A stretch of 64,000 nt of DNA from Pseudomonas fortuita (lineage in GTDB: Bacteria; Pseudomonadota; Gammaproteobacteria; Pseudomonadales; Pseudomonadaceae). The first letter of the stretch is position 1, and each line of letters begins with the position of its first letter. The stretch spans positions 4,319,501 through 4,383,500 of the forward strand of contig NZ_CP114035.2 in assembly GCF_026898135.2 (NCBI RefSeq), given 5' to 3'. Shown here piece by piece: positions 48,601 through 57,900 of the stretch. The position numbers were made by a program, and so were the translations under genes. Below the pieces are notes generated by a model. That model worked only from the letters and a program-made list of their open reading frames with translations. It searched no databases and was not told the DNA's origin.

Positions 48601-51600
48601 TCCTGGGGATATTCAGGGTCGAGAGGGACATAGGCCCCCCCTGCTTTCAGGATTGCCAGCAATCCCACAACCATGTCCACCGAACGTTCCAGGGCAATAC
48701 CGACCAATACGTCCGGGCCCACGCCGCGCTCGCGCAAGCGGTGCGCCAGGCCATTGGCGCGGACATTGAGCTGCCGGTACGTGAGCTGCTGCCCAGCAAA
48801 TACCAGGGCGACGGCCTCGGGTCGTTGCAGTACCTGGGCCTCGAACAACTGGTGCACGCAGTGAGCGCCAGGGTAATCGACCGTCGTGTGGTTCCATTCC
48901 TCCACGATGCGACGGCATTCATCCACACCCAACATCGGCAGCTCGGAAATAAGACGCTGCGGCTTCTGGATGATGGCATGCAGCAGGTTGGCGAAGTGCC
49001 CGGCGATTTGCTCGATGTCCCGGTCACTGAAGCTCGAACGGTCATAGCTGTAGTGAACGGACAACTGCGCACCCAGGCCAATGGCCAAGGTCAAGGGGTA
49101 GTTGGTCTGCTCGTGAATGTGCGTGTCGATGAACCTCAAGCCTGCGGGAGCACCCTCGCGCAGCGCCTCGGAGACAGGGTAGTTCTCGAACACCAGCAAG
49201 GTATCGAACAGCCCATCCGCCGCTACGCCAGCCAGGCGCTGGACGTCATACAGCGCGGTGTGTTCATGCTCGCGCAGTGCCAGGTTCCGCCCCTGCAGTT
49301 CGGTGACCCATTGCTCCACGGTGATCGTCGGCTGCAGCCGGTTGATCACCGGCAACGTATTGATGAACAGACCCAGCTGATGCTCCGCACCGGCCACTTC
49401 CGCCGGTCGGCCAGCGACCGTGGCGCCCACGGCGACGCATTCCTGGCCAGTATAACGTTGTAGCAGCAACAGCCAGGCCGCTTGCACCAGCGTATTGACG
49501 GTAACCCGTCGTTCACGGGCGAACTCACTCAGCGTGGGCTGCCAGTCCAGCACCTGATAATGATCGGCGTAACCGCTGTCCTTGTTCGACTTGCCTTGTC
49601 GGAACACTTGCGCCAGATGTGTCGGCTCCTGCAGATCCTGAAGCTGCTCTCGCCAGAAGGCTTCGCTGCGATCCTTGCCCTGTCCCTGCAGCCACTGGAT
49701 GTAGTCACGGTAACGGCCAGGCTTACGCTCGGCCGGCTGCCCCGCGTAGTGCTGCAGCACCTCGCCAAGCAACTGCGAATTGCTCCAGCCATCCATGAGG
49801 ATGTGGTGGCTGGTATAGATCAGGTGATGGCTATCGGGGCCTGTACGGATCGCGGTTATCCTGAGCAACGGATCATGCTGCAGGTCGAAGCCCTTGCGAC
49901 GATCGTGCTCGGCCCAGACGCAGAGCTCGCGTTGCAGATCCTTGGACGCCGACCAGTCCAGTTCGGTGCAAGGGATCTGCACCTGCTCACGAATGATCTG
50001 CAAGGGCTGCTCGAACAAGGTGATGAAATTGGCACGCAGCACATCATGCTGCGCCGCCATCGCTTGCCAGGCTTGATCGAAGCGCGCAGCGTACAGGCCC
50101 TGAACGTCGACACGCATCTGGTTGATGTAATCTCCGGTCTGCTCATAGGCGCTGTGAAACAGCATCCCCTGCTGCATCGGCGACAACGGGTAGATGTCCT
50201 CGATTTCGACGAGGGGCACAGGCAAGGCGTCGAGTTGCGCCTGGTTCAAGTTGCACAGGGGGAAATCCGAAGGCGTCCTGCCGAAGGCACTTTCGGATAC
50301 GCAGTGATCAATCAGATCCTGCAATTCCCGAGCGTATTCGGCTGCCAGGCGTTCGACCGTCGTGACCTCGAACATGGCCTGGCTGAAGGTCCAGTTCAGG
50401 CTCAGCTCGCCTTTGAATATCTGCCCATCGATCGATAACCAGTTGCCCAGCGGCGCTGTCTCGCCTCGGCTTGCGCCACTGTGCTCGGCAGCAGGCATGA
50501 GGAAGGCTGCCTGGCCGAGTTCGCCGGCAGGCTCGTCGAAGCTGGCATCGAACTGCCCGAGGTAATTGAAGGTGATCCTGGGTGGTGCCAGTTCCGCCAA
50601 GGCCTGGCTGGCCTCTTGGTCGCCCAGATAGCGCAGCGCTCCGAACCCAAGCCCCTTGTTGGGAACCGCACGCAGCTGCTCCTTGATGGTCTTGATCGAG
50701 GTGTCCATCGCCTCGGCGGTGCTGAGCCTGACCGGGAACATGCTCGTGAACCAACCAACGGTACGGCTGAGATCGACGTTATCGCACAGTTCCTCACGAC
50801 CGTGCCCTTCCAGTTGCACGAGCACCTCTTCCTGCTTCGTCCAGCGGGCGATCACGCGGGCCAGGGCCGTCAACAACAGGTCGTTGACCTGAGTGCGATA
50901 AGCCCCAGGAGCGTCCTGCAGGAGCTGGCGGGTGTAGCGCTCATCGAGCCGTGTCCGGGCGACAGCTGCATGCCTGGCCTGCAGTGAACCGTCAACGTTG
51001 TCGCAAGGGAGCGTGGCATCGACCGCTGACAGTGCCTGCCAATACGGCAGTTCATTGCGCAATACCTCGCTGTTGGCGTACGTCTGCAGCGCCTCGGCCC
51101 ATGCCTTGACGGAACTGGTCTTGGCTGGCAGGGAAATGGTCTGACCCAGCGCCTCCTGACGGTAGGCGGCCTGCAGGTCTTCGAGCAGAATTCGCCATGA
51201 AACGCCATCCACCGCCAGGTGGTGGATCACCAGCAGTAGCCGCTGGTTACCGTCGGGCAGGTCTGCCAGCACGGCTCGCAGCAGTGGCCCTTGCTGCAGA
51301 TCGAGGCTGCGTTGCGCCTTGTCGCACAGCGCCTGCAGTTCGGACGGGTGCTGAAGTTGCGCTTGCCACAGGCAAGTCGCCTGGGCTGGCTCGCCGATCT
51401 GGCGATAGCAGGCCGACCAAGTGCTGCCGTCTTCCTGCTGGAAGCTCACGCGCAACGCATCGTGATGGGCCAGCAGCGCTTGCAGCGCGCGGTCGAGCAC
51501 GTTGCTGTCCAAGGCCTGTCCGGGCTTGAGCAGAAGGGCCTGGTTCCAGTGGTGACGATCGGCGATGTCTTCGTTGAAGAATGCCTGGTGAATCGGCAAG

Positions 51601-54600
51601 AGCTGCATGCGCCCCTGCACCGCGCCCTGATCAATCTGCATGGCCGGGGCGTGCCCCTTGGCGACCACGGCCGCCAGCCCCTCGACTGTCTGCAGCTGGA
51701 ATAGCTGTTTGGGCGTGAACGTCATGCCCTCGCGGCGGGCCCTGCTGACCACCTGGATCGAGATGATCGAGTCGCCGCCCAGTTCGAAGAAGTTGTCGGT
51801 GGCCCCTACCCGTTCAAGCTTGAGGACGTCAGCCCAGATCGCGGCGATTCGCGCCTCGAGAGGGGTGCGCGGCGCCACATGGTGTTTCTGCCGCTGACGT
51901 ACATCCGGGCGTGGCAATGCCTTGCGATCCAGCTTGCCGTTTGGGGTCAGCGGCAGCGCGTCGACGAACAGCAGATGGCTGGGAACCATGTAGTCCGGCA
52001 GTGTGGCCTTGAGGTGCCGGCGCAGGTGTTCTTCCAGCTCGCCAGCGTGTACATCGACCACCAGATAGGCGGCCAACTGCTTGCCACCCGGCCCATCGAT
52101 ATCGATTACCACGGCCTCGCGCACGCTGTCGTGCTCCAGGAGCTTGGACTCGATCTCGCCAAGCTCGATGCGCAGGCCGCGAATCTTCACCTGATGGTCG
52201 AGGCGGCCAGCGTATTCGATTACGCCGCCCGAGCGGTACCGCGCCAGGTCCCCGGTGCGGTAAAGGCGCGCACCACCCTGCTCGCTCCGATCAAGCGGGT
52301 CGGGCACGAACCGCTCCGCCGTAAGCCCCGGACGACGATGATATCCACGCGCCAGACCCACACCACCCAGGTAGAGCTCGCCTGCCACACCTTGCGGCAC
52401 CGGCAGCAAGGCACTGCTGAGGACATGGGTCTTGAGGTTGTCGATAGGTGTGCCGATCGGCACACTGCCATTGGCTTGCGCCTGGCAGGTCCAGTGGGTA
52501 ACGTCGATCGCCGCTTCCGTCGGGCCGTAAAGGTTGAAAAGCCCGACGTGCTTGAGCCTGGCCAGGACCTGCTCTGAAAGGTCAGCAGGCAATGCTTCGC
52601 CACTGCACACCACGCGCTTGAGGGTTTCGCACCGCTCCACGTGCTCGCTGGTCATGAAGGCCTGAAGCATGGACGGAACAAAATGCAGGGTCGTGACCCT
52701 GTGTTGCCTGATCGCCTCCACCAGGCGTTCGGGGTCCCGGTGATCGCCAGGGCGAGCCACTGCCAGCCGCGCACCGGTGAACAGTGGCCAGAAGAATTCC
52801 CACACCGATACGTCAAAGCTGAAGGGCGTCTTCTGCAGCACGGTATCGCCGTGATCCAGACCGTAGGCCTTCTGCATCCACCAGAGCCGGTTGACCAGCG
52901 CCTGGTGCGTGTTGCCGGCGCCCTTGGGCCTGCCGGTCGAGCCCGACGTGTAGATCACGTAGGCCAGATCGGCCGGTACGTTGAGGTTGACAGGGTCGAC
53001 GTCGCTATAGGCAGCCAGCCATTCATCTGCGTCATCAAGCACAATGCAGGCCATGCTGGGGGCGATTGGCAACTGGTCGCGCAGGGTAGTCTGGGTCAGC
53101 AGCAGACGAATGCCGCTGTCCTCCATCATGTAGGCCAGGCGCTCGGCCGGGTAGTCGGGATCGAACGGCACATAGGCGCCCCCGGCCTTCAGAACGGCGA
53201 GCAGCCCGACCACCATCTCGAGCGAACGCTCCACCGCGATCCCTACCAGCACGTCCGGGCCCACGCCGTTGTCGCGCAACGCGTGAGCGAGCCGGTTGGC
53301 GCGCTGGTTCAGTTGACGGTAGGTCAACACATCCTCGCCGAACAGCACCGCAGGGGCCTGGGGCGTCGCACGGGCTTGCGCTTCGATCAGCTGATGCATG
53401 CCCTGGTCGGCAGGGTAGGACGCTTGAGTGCTGTTCCACTGCTCCACAATCTGGCGATGCTCTTGCTGCCCGAGCATCGGCAACTCGGCGACAAGCTGCC
53501 AAGGACGCTCGGCGATTGCCTCCAACAAGTGGGTCAAATGCGAAGCCATGCGCGCGACCGTCGATGCTTCAAACAGCGCAGTCGCGTAGTTGAGCTCTAC
53601 CGCAATCCCATGCTCATGCTCGACCGTGTTCAGCGTGAGGTCGAACTGCGCGGTCTGTCGCTCCCAGGCGATGCCTTCGACCTGCAGACCCTGCAGGCGC
53701 CGGGCATTTCCCCTGGCTTGCGCCTGGTGGTTGTACATGACCTGGAACAACGGGCTGTGACTCAGGCTTCGTTCCGGGTGCAGCGCTTCTACCAGTTGCT
53801 CGAAAGGCAGGTCCTGATGCGCCTGGGCGGCCAGCGTGGTCTTGTGCATCTGGCTGAGCAAGCCCGTGAATGTCAGCGAGCTATCGAACTGCGCCTTGAG
53901 TACCTGGGTGTTGACGAAGAAACCGATCAGCCGCTCGGTTTCGACCCGGTTACGATTGGCGATGGGAATCCCGACACGCACTTCATCCTGACCAGAATAC
54001 CGGTGCAGCAGGGTCTGGAAGCTGGCCAGCAGCAGTGTGAAAAGCGTCACCCCCTGCTGTTGCGCCTGTTGCTTGAGCGCGTCGGCCAGTGCTGATTCGA
54101 GCTCGAACTTCAGGCTCGCGCCTTCGAAGCGCTGCGTCGCCGGACGCGGCCGGTCGCTGGGCAGTTCCAGCACCGGGTGTTCATCCCCCAGGTGGGCCCG
54201 CCAATACGCCAGCTGACGCTCCTGCTCGCCTGCCTCCATCCAGTGCCGCTGCCAGATGGCATAGTCGGCATACTGAATGGGCAGCGGAGCAAGGTCCACG
54301 GCCTCGCCGGTACATGCGTGGGCGTAATGCCCGATGAGCTCGTCGACCAGCACCTGCATTGACCAGCCATCGGTAGCGATATGGTGCAGGGTGATGATCA
54401 ACACATGGTCATGCGCGTGCAAACGCAGCAACCTGACCCTGGTCGGCCACTGGCGCTCCAGGTCAAAGGGCGTGCGAGCCTCAGATTCGACCCATGCCTT
54501 GATCTGTAAGTCGGTTTCCGGCGCCGCCCCGACGTCGACGGGTTGCGCGTCGATTTCGAACGATTCTGGCGGGTGAATGACCTGAACGAGCTGTTCGTCA

Positions 54601-54929
54601 TCGAGCGAGAACGTGGTGCGCAAGGTCTGGTGCCGTACGATCAAGGCCTGGAAGGCGCCACGCAGGGCGTCGATATCCAGTGCGCCCTGCAGTCTCAGCG
54701 CAATAGCCAGGTTGTAGGCCGTGCTCTGCGGATCCATCTGCCACAGGAACCATTGACGCTGCTGGGCGAACGATACCGGAACGCGGTCGAACAGCGACTG
54801 GGTGCAAGGCACTGGCAAGTTAGCCGGAGAAATGTTCTCGGCGTGCATCTTCTGCAGATACAGCTTGCGCTTGGCCAGCGGCAGCGTGACAAAACGCGTG
54901 GCGATATTCAGCGCGGCATCGTTACTCAT
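42603..54929 (-). CDS. Pyoverdine peptide synthetase, three modules: C-A(Ser)-T-E-C-A(Ser)-T-C-A(OH-Orn)-T-E
   Basis: 4108 residues, overlapping the upstream synthetase by ATGA. Module 1: C (HHIATDGW near 170), A near 480-990 with specificity residues D,V,W,H,V,S,L,I,D (Ser), T LGGDS near 1050, E with HHLAVDG near 1235. Module 2: C HHILMDGW near 1707, A with D,V,W,H,M,S,L,I,D (Ser), T LGGDS near 2556, no E. Module 3: C HHILMDGW near 2760, A with D,G,E,A,C,G,G,V,T (like hydroxyornithine codes of pyoverdine synthetases), T LGGDS near 3611, E HHLVMDG near 3798. The protein ends in E; there is no thioesterase. Core motifs look intact throughout. It would extend the chain by D-Ser, Ser and hydroxyornithine. 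Confidence 0.93.
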   Translation of the reverse strand: MSNDAALNIATRFVTLPLAKRKLYLQKMHAENISPANLPVPCTQSLFDRVPVSFAQQRQWFLWQMDPQSTAYNLAIALRLQGALDIDALRGAFQALIVRHQTLRTTFSLDDEQLVQVIHPPESFEIDAQPVDVGAAPETDLQIKAWVESEARTPFDLERQWPTRVRLLRLHAHDHVLIITLHHIATDGWSMQVLVDELIGHYAHACTGEAVDLAPLPIQYADYAIWQRHWMEAGEQERQLAYWRAHLGDEHPVLELPSDRPRPATQRFEGASLKFELESALADALKQQAQQQGVTLFTLLLASFQTLLHRYSGQDEVRVGIPIANRNRVETERLIGFFVNTQVLKAQFDSSLTFTGLLSQMHKTTLAAQAHQDLPFEQLVEALHPERSLSHSPLFQVMYNHQAQARGNARRLQGLQVEGIAWERQTAQFDLTLNTVEHEHGIAVELNYATALFEASTVARMASHLTHLLEAIAERPWQLVAELPMLGQQEHRQIVEQWNSTQASYPADQGMHQLIEAQARATPQAPAVLFGEDVLTYRQLNQRANRLAHALRDNGVGPDVLVGIAVERSLEMVVGLLAVLKAGGAYVPFDPDYPAERLAYMMEDSGIRLLLTQTTLRDQLPIAPSMACIVLDDADEWLAAYSDVDPVNLNVPADLAYVIYTSGSTGRPKGAGNTHQALVNRLWWMQKAYGLDHGDTVLQKTPFSFDVSVWEFFWPLFTGARLAVARPGDHRDPERLVEAIRQHRVTTLHFVPSMLQAFMTSEHVERCETLKRVVCSGEALPADLSEQVLARLKHVGLFNLYGPTEAAIDVTHWTCQAQANGSVPIGTPIDNLKTHVLSSALLPVPQGVAGELYLGGVGLARGYHRRPGLTAERFVPDPLDRSEQGGARLYRTGDLARYRSGGVIEYAGRLDHQVKIRGLRIELGEIESKLLEHDSVREAVVIDIDGPGGKQLAAYLVVDVHAGELEEHLRRHLKATLPDYMVPSHLLFVDALPLTPNGKLDRKALPRPDVRQRQKHHVAPRTPLEARIAAIWADVLKLERVGATDNFFELGGDSIISIQVVSRARREGMTFTPKQLFQLQTVEGLAAVVAKGHAPAMQIDQGAVQGRMQLLPIHQAFFNEDIADRHHWNQALLLKPGQALDSNVLDRALQALLAHHDALRVSFQQEDGSTWSACYRQIGEPAQATCLWQAQLQHPSELQALCDKAQRSLDLQQGPLLRAVLADLPDGNQRLLLVIHHLAVDGVSWRILLEDLQAAYRQEALGQTISLPAKTSSVKAWAEALQTYANSEVLRNELPYWQALSAVDATLPCDNVDGSLQARHAAVARTRLDERYTRQLLQDAPGAYRTQVNDLLLTALARVIARWTKQEEVLVQLEGHGREELCDNVDLSRTVGWFTSMFPVRLSTAEAMDTSIKTIKEQLRAVPNKGLGFGALRYLGDQEASQALAELAPPRITFNYLGQFDASFDEPAGELGQAAFLMPAAEHSGASRGETAPLGNWLSIDGQIFKGELSLNWTFSQAMFEVTTVERLAAEYARELQDLIDHCVSESAFGRTPSDFPLCNLNQAQLDALPVPLVEIEDIYPLSPMQQGMLFHSAYEQTGDYINQMRVDVQGLYAARFDQAWQAMAAQHDVLRANFITLFEQPLQIIREQVQIPCTELDWSASKDLQRELCVWAEHDRRKGFDLQHDPLLRITAIRTGPDSHHLIYTSHHILMDGWSNSQLLGEVLQHYAGQPAERKPGRYRDYIQWLQGQGKDRSEAFWREQLQDLQEPTHLAQVFRQGKSNKDSGYADHYQVLDWQPTLSEFARERRVTVNTLVQAAWLLLLQRYTGQECVAVGATVAGRPAEVAGAEHQLGLFINTLPVINRLQPTITVEQWVTELQGRNLALREHEHTALYDVQRLAGVAADGLFDTLLVFENYPVSEALREGAPAGLRFIDTHIHEQTNYPLTLAIGLGAQLSVHYSYDRSSFSDRDIEQIAGHFANLLHAIIQKPQRLISELPMLGVDECRRIVEEWNHTTVDYPGAHCVHQLFEAQVLQRPEAVALVFAGQQLTYRQLNVRANGLAHRLRERGVGPDVLVGIALERSVDMVVGLLAILKAGGAYVPLDPEYPQDRLAYMIEDSRIQLLLTHRNVQLPACPHIHTLMLDELDDCLTWPADNLAFAGHPGNLAYVIYTSGSTGKPKGAANTHEALLNRLFWMQDAYALRTDDKVLQKTPFSFDVSVWEFFWPLMTGARLVLAQPGEHRDPALLMRLIETEAITTLHFVPSMLQAFISGDSPQAACTSLRQVMCSGEALPLELQRSAMALLPGTQFYNLYGPTEAAIDVTHWHCVDEQSHSVPIGRPIANLHTYILDDELNPVPAPVTGELYLGGIGLARGYHERAMLTAERFCVSPFGDGERLYRTGDLARQREDGVIEYAGRIDHQVKIRGLRIELGEIEASLLEHPAVKEAAVLAIDLATGKQLVAFVVIDREEHLNDVKAVLARRLPDYMVPYHYVLLDSMPLSPNGKLDRKRLPMPELKANVQQYSAPSNEVESALALIWQEVLQREQVGIHDNFFELGGDSIVSIRIASKARLAGYDVSPKRVFEHQTIAQLAATLERHAPVSEAPVIARVAVSEEQRALLPLSADVIEDVYPLSPMQQGMLFHSIEEKGEGLYIHQVSLPVTGLKTAPFIQAWAAVTARHEVLRTSFHWAGLAEPLQVVHTQAQMPVREIDLQGSEAPDATVQALAHEEWLNGFDLTQAPLHRLLLVKLDSNTYHMIWTSHHILMDGWSTSRLFAEVMQHYAGKPVSGSVGRYGDFIAWLQAQDKGRQEAFWRESLAGVEPTLLAQTIHPRHSANETGHNALYSRWDKAWTTRLQDYCRNLRVTPNTVIQGAWLLLLQRYTAKSAVTFGATVAGRPESLPGADSTLGLFINTLPVSQELDPTACLEDWLRDLQAYNLELRNWSHTPLNDVQRWSGTPGQTLFDSIIVFENYPIDESMRESSDAEVGFGESSGVGVTNVPMDLAVHLNDTLSIEYLYLRNSFSEASVQGIRQTMEATLDAMLSQPRARLGNLQCLLPAQLEQAAQWGAEPATVYGTQTLAQSIAAQAQRQPDAVALVCAERSLTYAELERQAEHLCTVLRLKGAAPEVIVGVALERSLELVVTLLAIMKTGAAYVPLDLEYPADRLAWMIEDSGMQLLVTRHSLLQRLPSLERVHVIEPVADQRVPQPTLPPAAIEDGNLAYLIYTSGSTGKPKGVAVAQGPLSRHCQAIVERYEMGPSTRELHFMSFAFDGAQERWLSTLLCGGTLVIRDGDVWTVEQTLQALWRQRITIACFPPAYLKQLAESVQASGDQPPPVQIYCFGGDAVPEQTFEQVRKALKPTWMTNGYGPTETVVTPLLWKVPGDGHCAAAYAPIGHAVGRRSLRVLDDELNPLPPGFAGELMIGGDGVARGYHGRPALTAERFVPDPLGKEGARLYRSGDLVRRRDDGVVDYVGRIDNQVKIRGFRIELGEVEAALRTQDGVRDAVVVVHETTVGKQLIGYVVGEDTSMAKALRAVLAAQLPEYMVPSQIIVLPSFPVTPNGKLDRKRLPDPVFESSGHVAPRNEQERLLAQIWEEVLQVDPIGITDNFFELGGDSILSLQVVSRVRNHPTLDMELKLRDVLRYQTIEAIVGKQEQADHAPVQVADTGAVDGLFNLLPIQEWMFAEALADPAHFNQALMLKPRIALDLDALDQALACIEAHHDALRLRFVQENGRWLQRYLTPDEARQPLLQREQACDEQALMTLANQAQRSLRLVDGPVWRAVHVQLADGQARLLLVIHHLVMDGVSWRVLLEDLQRAYQACTQGDTPALPARTTSYRAWAELLRKEAASIGAQQGDWWLAQLEPLSNEFPCDNPRGRNEVSEQAAAHLYLTREKTAQLLKQAPAAYRTQVNDILLAALARVLCRWSGEEAALIQLEGHGREDLYEGVDLSRTVGWFTSMFPVRLAPGEAAAVGESILATQRQLAAVPDKGVGYGVLRYLGEPRMRERLAAVAQPRVTFNYFGQFDQSFDKHALLEPAPEGSGDCYSPRARLANWLEIVGQVYDGSLSLRCVYSKRRYRAQTIDALMESYREELELLIDHCLSVTGAA

Positions 54930-57900
54930 TCATTCACCTCGAACTCTTCAAAAAGCCTATCCAGACGCTGCAGTTTTTCGTCGAAAGCCGACGCATCGCC
55001 GATGGATTCGATGTATCTGGCAAAATCGCCAAGGACCGGGTGCTGGAAGAGAACGGCCGGTTCCACGGTCAATCCCAGCGAAAGTTGCAAGCGCGAGAGC
55101 ACTGATAGCGCCAACAGCGAGTGCCCTCCCAACTCGAAGAAATTGTCATTGAGGCCGACCTTCTCGACATTCAGCAGCTGCGCCCAGACGGCAGCGATCT
55201 GCTGCTCCACCTCGCTCTGCGGCGCGACATGGCCTTGCTGCGATACGCCAGGATCAGGCTGGGGCAACGCTTTGCGGTCGAGCTTGCCGTTGGGTGTCAG
55301 CGGCAGTGCATCGAGCCAGGTGAGGTACGCGGGGACCATGTAATCCGGCAAGGTCGCGCGCAGCTGTTCGCGCAGATGGCGACGCAGGGCGCTGCGCTGT
55401 TCCTCCGTCGCGACCGCTGCTTCGCCGCTCGAGACCAGGTAGCCGGCCAGTTGCTTGCCACCAGGGCCATCGATGTCGATGACCACCGCCTCGCGCACAG
55501 CAGGATCATCGATCAGCCTTGCCTCGATCTCGCCCAGTTCGATGCGATAGCCACGCACCTTTACCTGGTGGTCGATGCGGCCCACGTACTCGAGCACCCC
55601 ATCGCTGCGATAGCTGGCCAGGTCACCGGTACGGTAAAGCCGGCCACCACCCTGCCCGCTGCGATCGTATGGGTCCGGGACGAAGCGCTCGGCCGTCAAT
55701 GCCGCGCGGCGCTGATAACCCCGCGCCAGGCCATCGCCACCGATCATCAGTTCCCCGGCCATGCCGATCGCGGCAGTCGACAGATCGTGCGCCATGACCT
55801 GCAAGGTCGTGTTGGCGATCGGCTTGCCCAGCAACGGCAAGGGATGTTGGTTGTCCAGGCAGTACGCCGCCGACCAGATCGTCGTCTCGGTTGGCCCGTA
55901 CAGGTTCCAGATGCGCCCGCACAGCGCCAGCAACTGCTCGGCGAGGTCGACAGGCAGCGCCTCACCGCCACTGATGACCTTGCAACCGCGCAAGGTCTGC
56001 GCAGGCAGCGCCTGCAGCAGCATGCGCCAGGTCGAAGGTGTGGCCTGGAGGGTGGTGATGGCGTGGCGCTCGATCACAGCCTGCAGCGCCGACGGATCCT
56101 TGTTCTGGCGCTCGCCGATCAGCACCACCGAAGCCCCGGCCAGCAACGGCAGGTACAGCTCCAGGCCGGCAATGTCGAACGACAGCGAGGTCAGCGCCAG
56201 GACCCGATCGCCGGCATCGATCCCAGGCTCGACCGCCATGCTGGCAAGGAAGTTGACCAGTGCCTGGTGGCGCACCTCGACCCCCTTGGGCCGACCGGTG
56301 GAACCGGAGGTGTAGATGCAATAGGCAAGGTGCTCGGGATGCTGCTCGATACCGAGGTTCTCGCCATCGAAGGCCGCCACCTGATGCCAGTCGCTGTCCA
56401 GGCACCAGGTCTGCACGCTGTGGGTGGGCAGCTGCGGGAGCAGATGGCTGAGGGTCAGCAGCAGATGCGCCCCGCTCTGCTCCATCATGAACCCCAGGCG
56501 CTCGCGCGGATACTCCGGGTCCAATGGCACATAGGCGCCACCGGCCTTGAGGATCGCCAGCAGGCCAACGACCATTTCCACCGATCGCTCGACGGCAATC
56601 GCGACCAGCACATCCGGCCCGACGCCCATTGTGCGCAGCTTGCCCGCCAGGCGGTTGGCGCGCTGATTGAGCTCGCCATAGCTCAAGGTCTGCTCGGCAA
56701 ACAACAGTGCCGGGGCCTCAGGGGTGCGCGCGACCTGCATTTCGAACAGCTCGGGCAGGCTGCGCTCATGCGGGTACTGCATCTGGGTACGGTTCCAGTC
56801 GTGGACGATGCGCTGTCGCTCTTCGTCATCGAGCATCTGCAGTTCACCGACCGGGGTATCGGCGTGCTGCACCAGGGCGTTCAGCAGATTGGCAAAGTGC
56901 CGGGCGATCTGCTCGACGCCGGTGTCGCCGAGGTGACTGCGGTCGTAGTGGTAGTGGATCGTCAGGGCATTGCCCGACTCGATCATCAGCGTCAGCGGAT
57001 AGTTGGTCCGCTCGCGATTCTGCGTGCCTGAAAACGCCAGGCCTGCGCTGGAGCCCTGCTGCAGGACTTCCCCGACCGGGTAGTTCTCGAACACCAGCAG
57101 CGTGTCGAACAACGGCTCACCGGCCGAGCCCGCCCAACGCTGAATGTCGTAGAGCGGCGTGTGTTCATGTTCGCGCATGCTCAGGTTCTGTGCCTGCAGA
57201 CGTTCGACCCACTCCCCCACCCGCAGGTCAGGCTGCAGCCTGGCTGCCACTGGTAGCGTGTTGATGAACAGGCCCAGCTGGTGCTCGACGCCACGCAGGT
57301 CCGCCGGCCGGCCGGCAACCGTGGCACCGAATGCCACGCCTTCCTGGCCGGTATAGCGGTGCACCAGCAGCAGCCAGGCTGCCTGCAGCAAGGTATTGAC
57401 CGTCACCCGTCGTTGCCTTGCAAACGCGCTCAACGCCTGGGCGCAGGCTGCGTCGAGCGTCTGATGATGTTCGCCATGGCCGGTGTCCGCGCGGCTTCTA
57501 TCCAGGCGCAGCGCCTGGGCCAGTCGCGTGGGCTCGCTGAGGTGCAGCAATTGCTGGCGCCAGAACGTCTCGCTCTGCTCGGCATCCTGGCGCTGCAGCC
57601 ATTCGATATAGTCGCGGTAGCGCCCGGCCGGTCGCGCCAAAGCAACGCCCGCGTAGTGCTGCAACACCTCGCCCAGCAGCTGCGCATTGCTCCAGCCATC
57701 CATCAGGATATGGTGACTGGTGAAGACCAGGTGATGCTGCGCACTGTCTGTCTGGATGACTGTCAGTCGCAACAAGGGTGCCGCCTGCAGGTCGAAGCCA
57801 CGCCGACGATCGGCCTCGGCCCAGGTATCCAGCCGCCCCTCGATGTCCTCCTGCGCGGTCCAGTCCAGCACGTCGAACGGCAGCTCGACGTGTTTGCGGA